This document shows, one piece after another, positions 18,801 through 19,463 of a DNA stretch of 19,463 nucleotides. Position numbers and translations under genes: made by a program. The first letter of the stretch is position 1; every line of letters starts with the position of its first letter. The notes beneath the pieces are model-generated. The model made no database searches. It had not been told where the DNA came from and was given only the letters and a program-made list of their open reading frames with translations. The stretch spans positions 1-19,463 of the forward strand of contig CAXHKQ010000056.1 of the NCBI GenBank assembly GCA_964017145.1, given 5' to 3'. This DNA comes from Agrocybe praecox. Its lineage: Eukaryota; Basidiomycota; Agaricomycetes; Agaricales; Agrocybaceae.

Positions 18801-19463
18801 TTCTGTACTTTTATGGCTTAAAACTTCCTTATAAGGCTCTTATACCATCTGAAGAGTCTATAAGTACCTGATATAGAAAGAATAATGGATTCAATCTCTT
18901 TAAAACATAGTAAAAAAGCGAAAACATCCCAATTGGGAAATAACTTCCATATTTGGACATCAGCCAGAAATGATAGCTTTTAAGGCATAATTCACAGTAT
19001 TTCAGGGTGTTTAAGCAGATTCCTATACTGTTTCTCACTATATATACCATCACAGCTGAGTTTAATAGCAGATAAAAATGTATATTCTCGGTATTCATCC
19101 ATTATAGATGTTTATAACATATTGTGTTGTACACTAATCTGACTTAGCAGTGTTTCTAATGAAAGGAAAGTTTAAGACCTTATTAAAGCAAGAAATCTAA
19201 AAGGTATAATAGTGATGACAGCTTGTGTGCTTATAGCTATTTGAATTATGTGATTGCTGATGACAGTGTTTGATAAAACTTATCTATGTTCCTAATTATC
19301 CCTAGTTGTTAAACCTGAACTGTGTTGGTTAAAGGAAGTGGTTAGGTTAGAATAGTATACATACATAACAAAATTGGTGTTACTAAACTAACTAGCTCTA
19401 TATACTGGTCTGCAGAGAACACTGAGTCTCATGACTTTAGTCGTTGAGAATAAGTTATCATGT
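18801..19463. other. AT-rich sequence, no gene recognised
   Basis: There are no splice-compatible coding frames or RNA genes. The minus-strand open frame at 18829-19098 is rich in Tyr, Leu, Ser and Phe, as expected of AT-rich random sequence, and has no upstream signals. Confidence 0.5.

Overview
The window looks like a piece of a mushroom-forming basidiomycete (Agaricomycetes) genome. The genes have short GT-AG introns, mostly 49-63 bases, often ending in TAG or CAG. They also belong to types common in that group: a KDZ transposase with a cysteine-cluster (CxC2-like) N-terminus, a small protein ending in an RNase H1 N-terminal domain, and Zn2Cys6-type or lineage-specific hypothetical proteins. 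The organism call is inference; no species is claimed.

The main object is a large DNA transposon of about 12.5 kb at 3688-16210. Going inward from each end it has an 8-base direct repeat outside (GCGCTGTT at 3680-3687 and 16211-16218), a 32-base non-matching tip, a 182-base inverted repeat (3720-3901 against 15997-16178, ungapped, 10 mismatches by eye), and a subterminal array of roughly 35-base units, about 18 on the left and 20 on the right, in mirror-image orientation. Inside are five genes: an 877-aa repeat-rich protein (4775-7735, minus), a 205-aa RNase H1-N protein (8072-8845, plus), a 182-aa GRPR basic protein (9040-9719, minus), a 196-codon orphan with one in-frame TGA (10190-10952, plus) and the KDZ transposase (11129-15227, plus). 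All five gene models were built by hand from splice signals and phase, and every exon sum is a multiple of three once the MITE described below is set aside.

The transposase is broken. A 319-base hAT-like MITE (11945-12263) with an 8-base target duplication (CCCTCTAC) sits in exon 3, and two TGA codons interrupt later exons at positions where Trp is expected. The passenger genes at 4775-7735, 8072-8845 and 9040-9719 look intact.

The KDZ element has itself split a host gene (2888-3687 and 16219-17408). The gene encodes a Zn2Cys6-like cysteine cluster followed by a long coiled coil. The insertion falls at the codon of the sixth cysteine. Dropping the element plus one copy of GCGCTGTT makes the two halves one continuous frame, which independently supports the element ends. 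The host gene also carries one in-frame TGA on each side of the insertion.

Outside the element, 1-2720 holds no convincing gene but several degenerate tandem repeats: a 32-base unit near 927-1030, an 88-base unit near 1781-1960, and about nine 65-base units near 2105-2745. To the right lies one small single-exon gene (17643-17921, 92 aa, unknown function), followed by AT-rich repetitive sequence to the end of the window: an AAAACATTT array, a roughly 33-base TTGTGGCTATG array and a 197-base tandem duplication.
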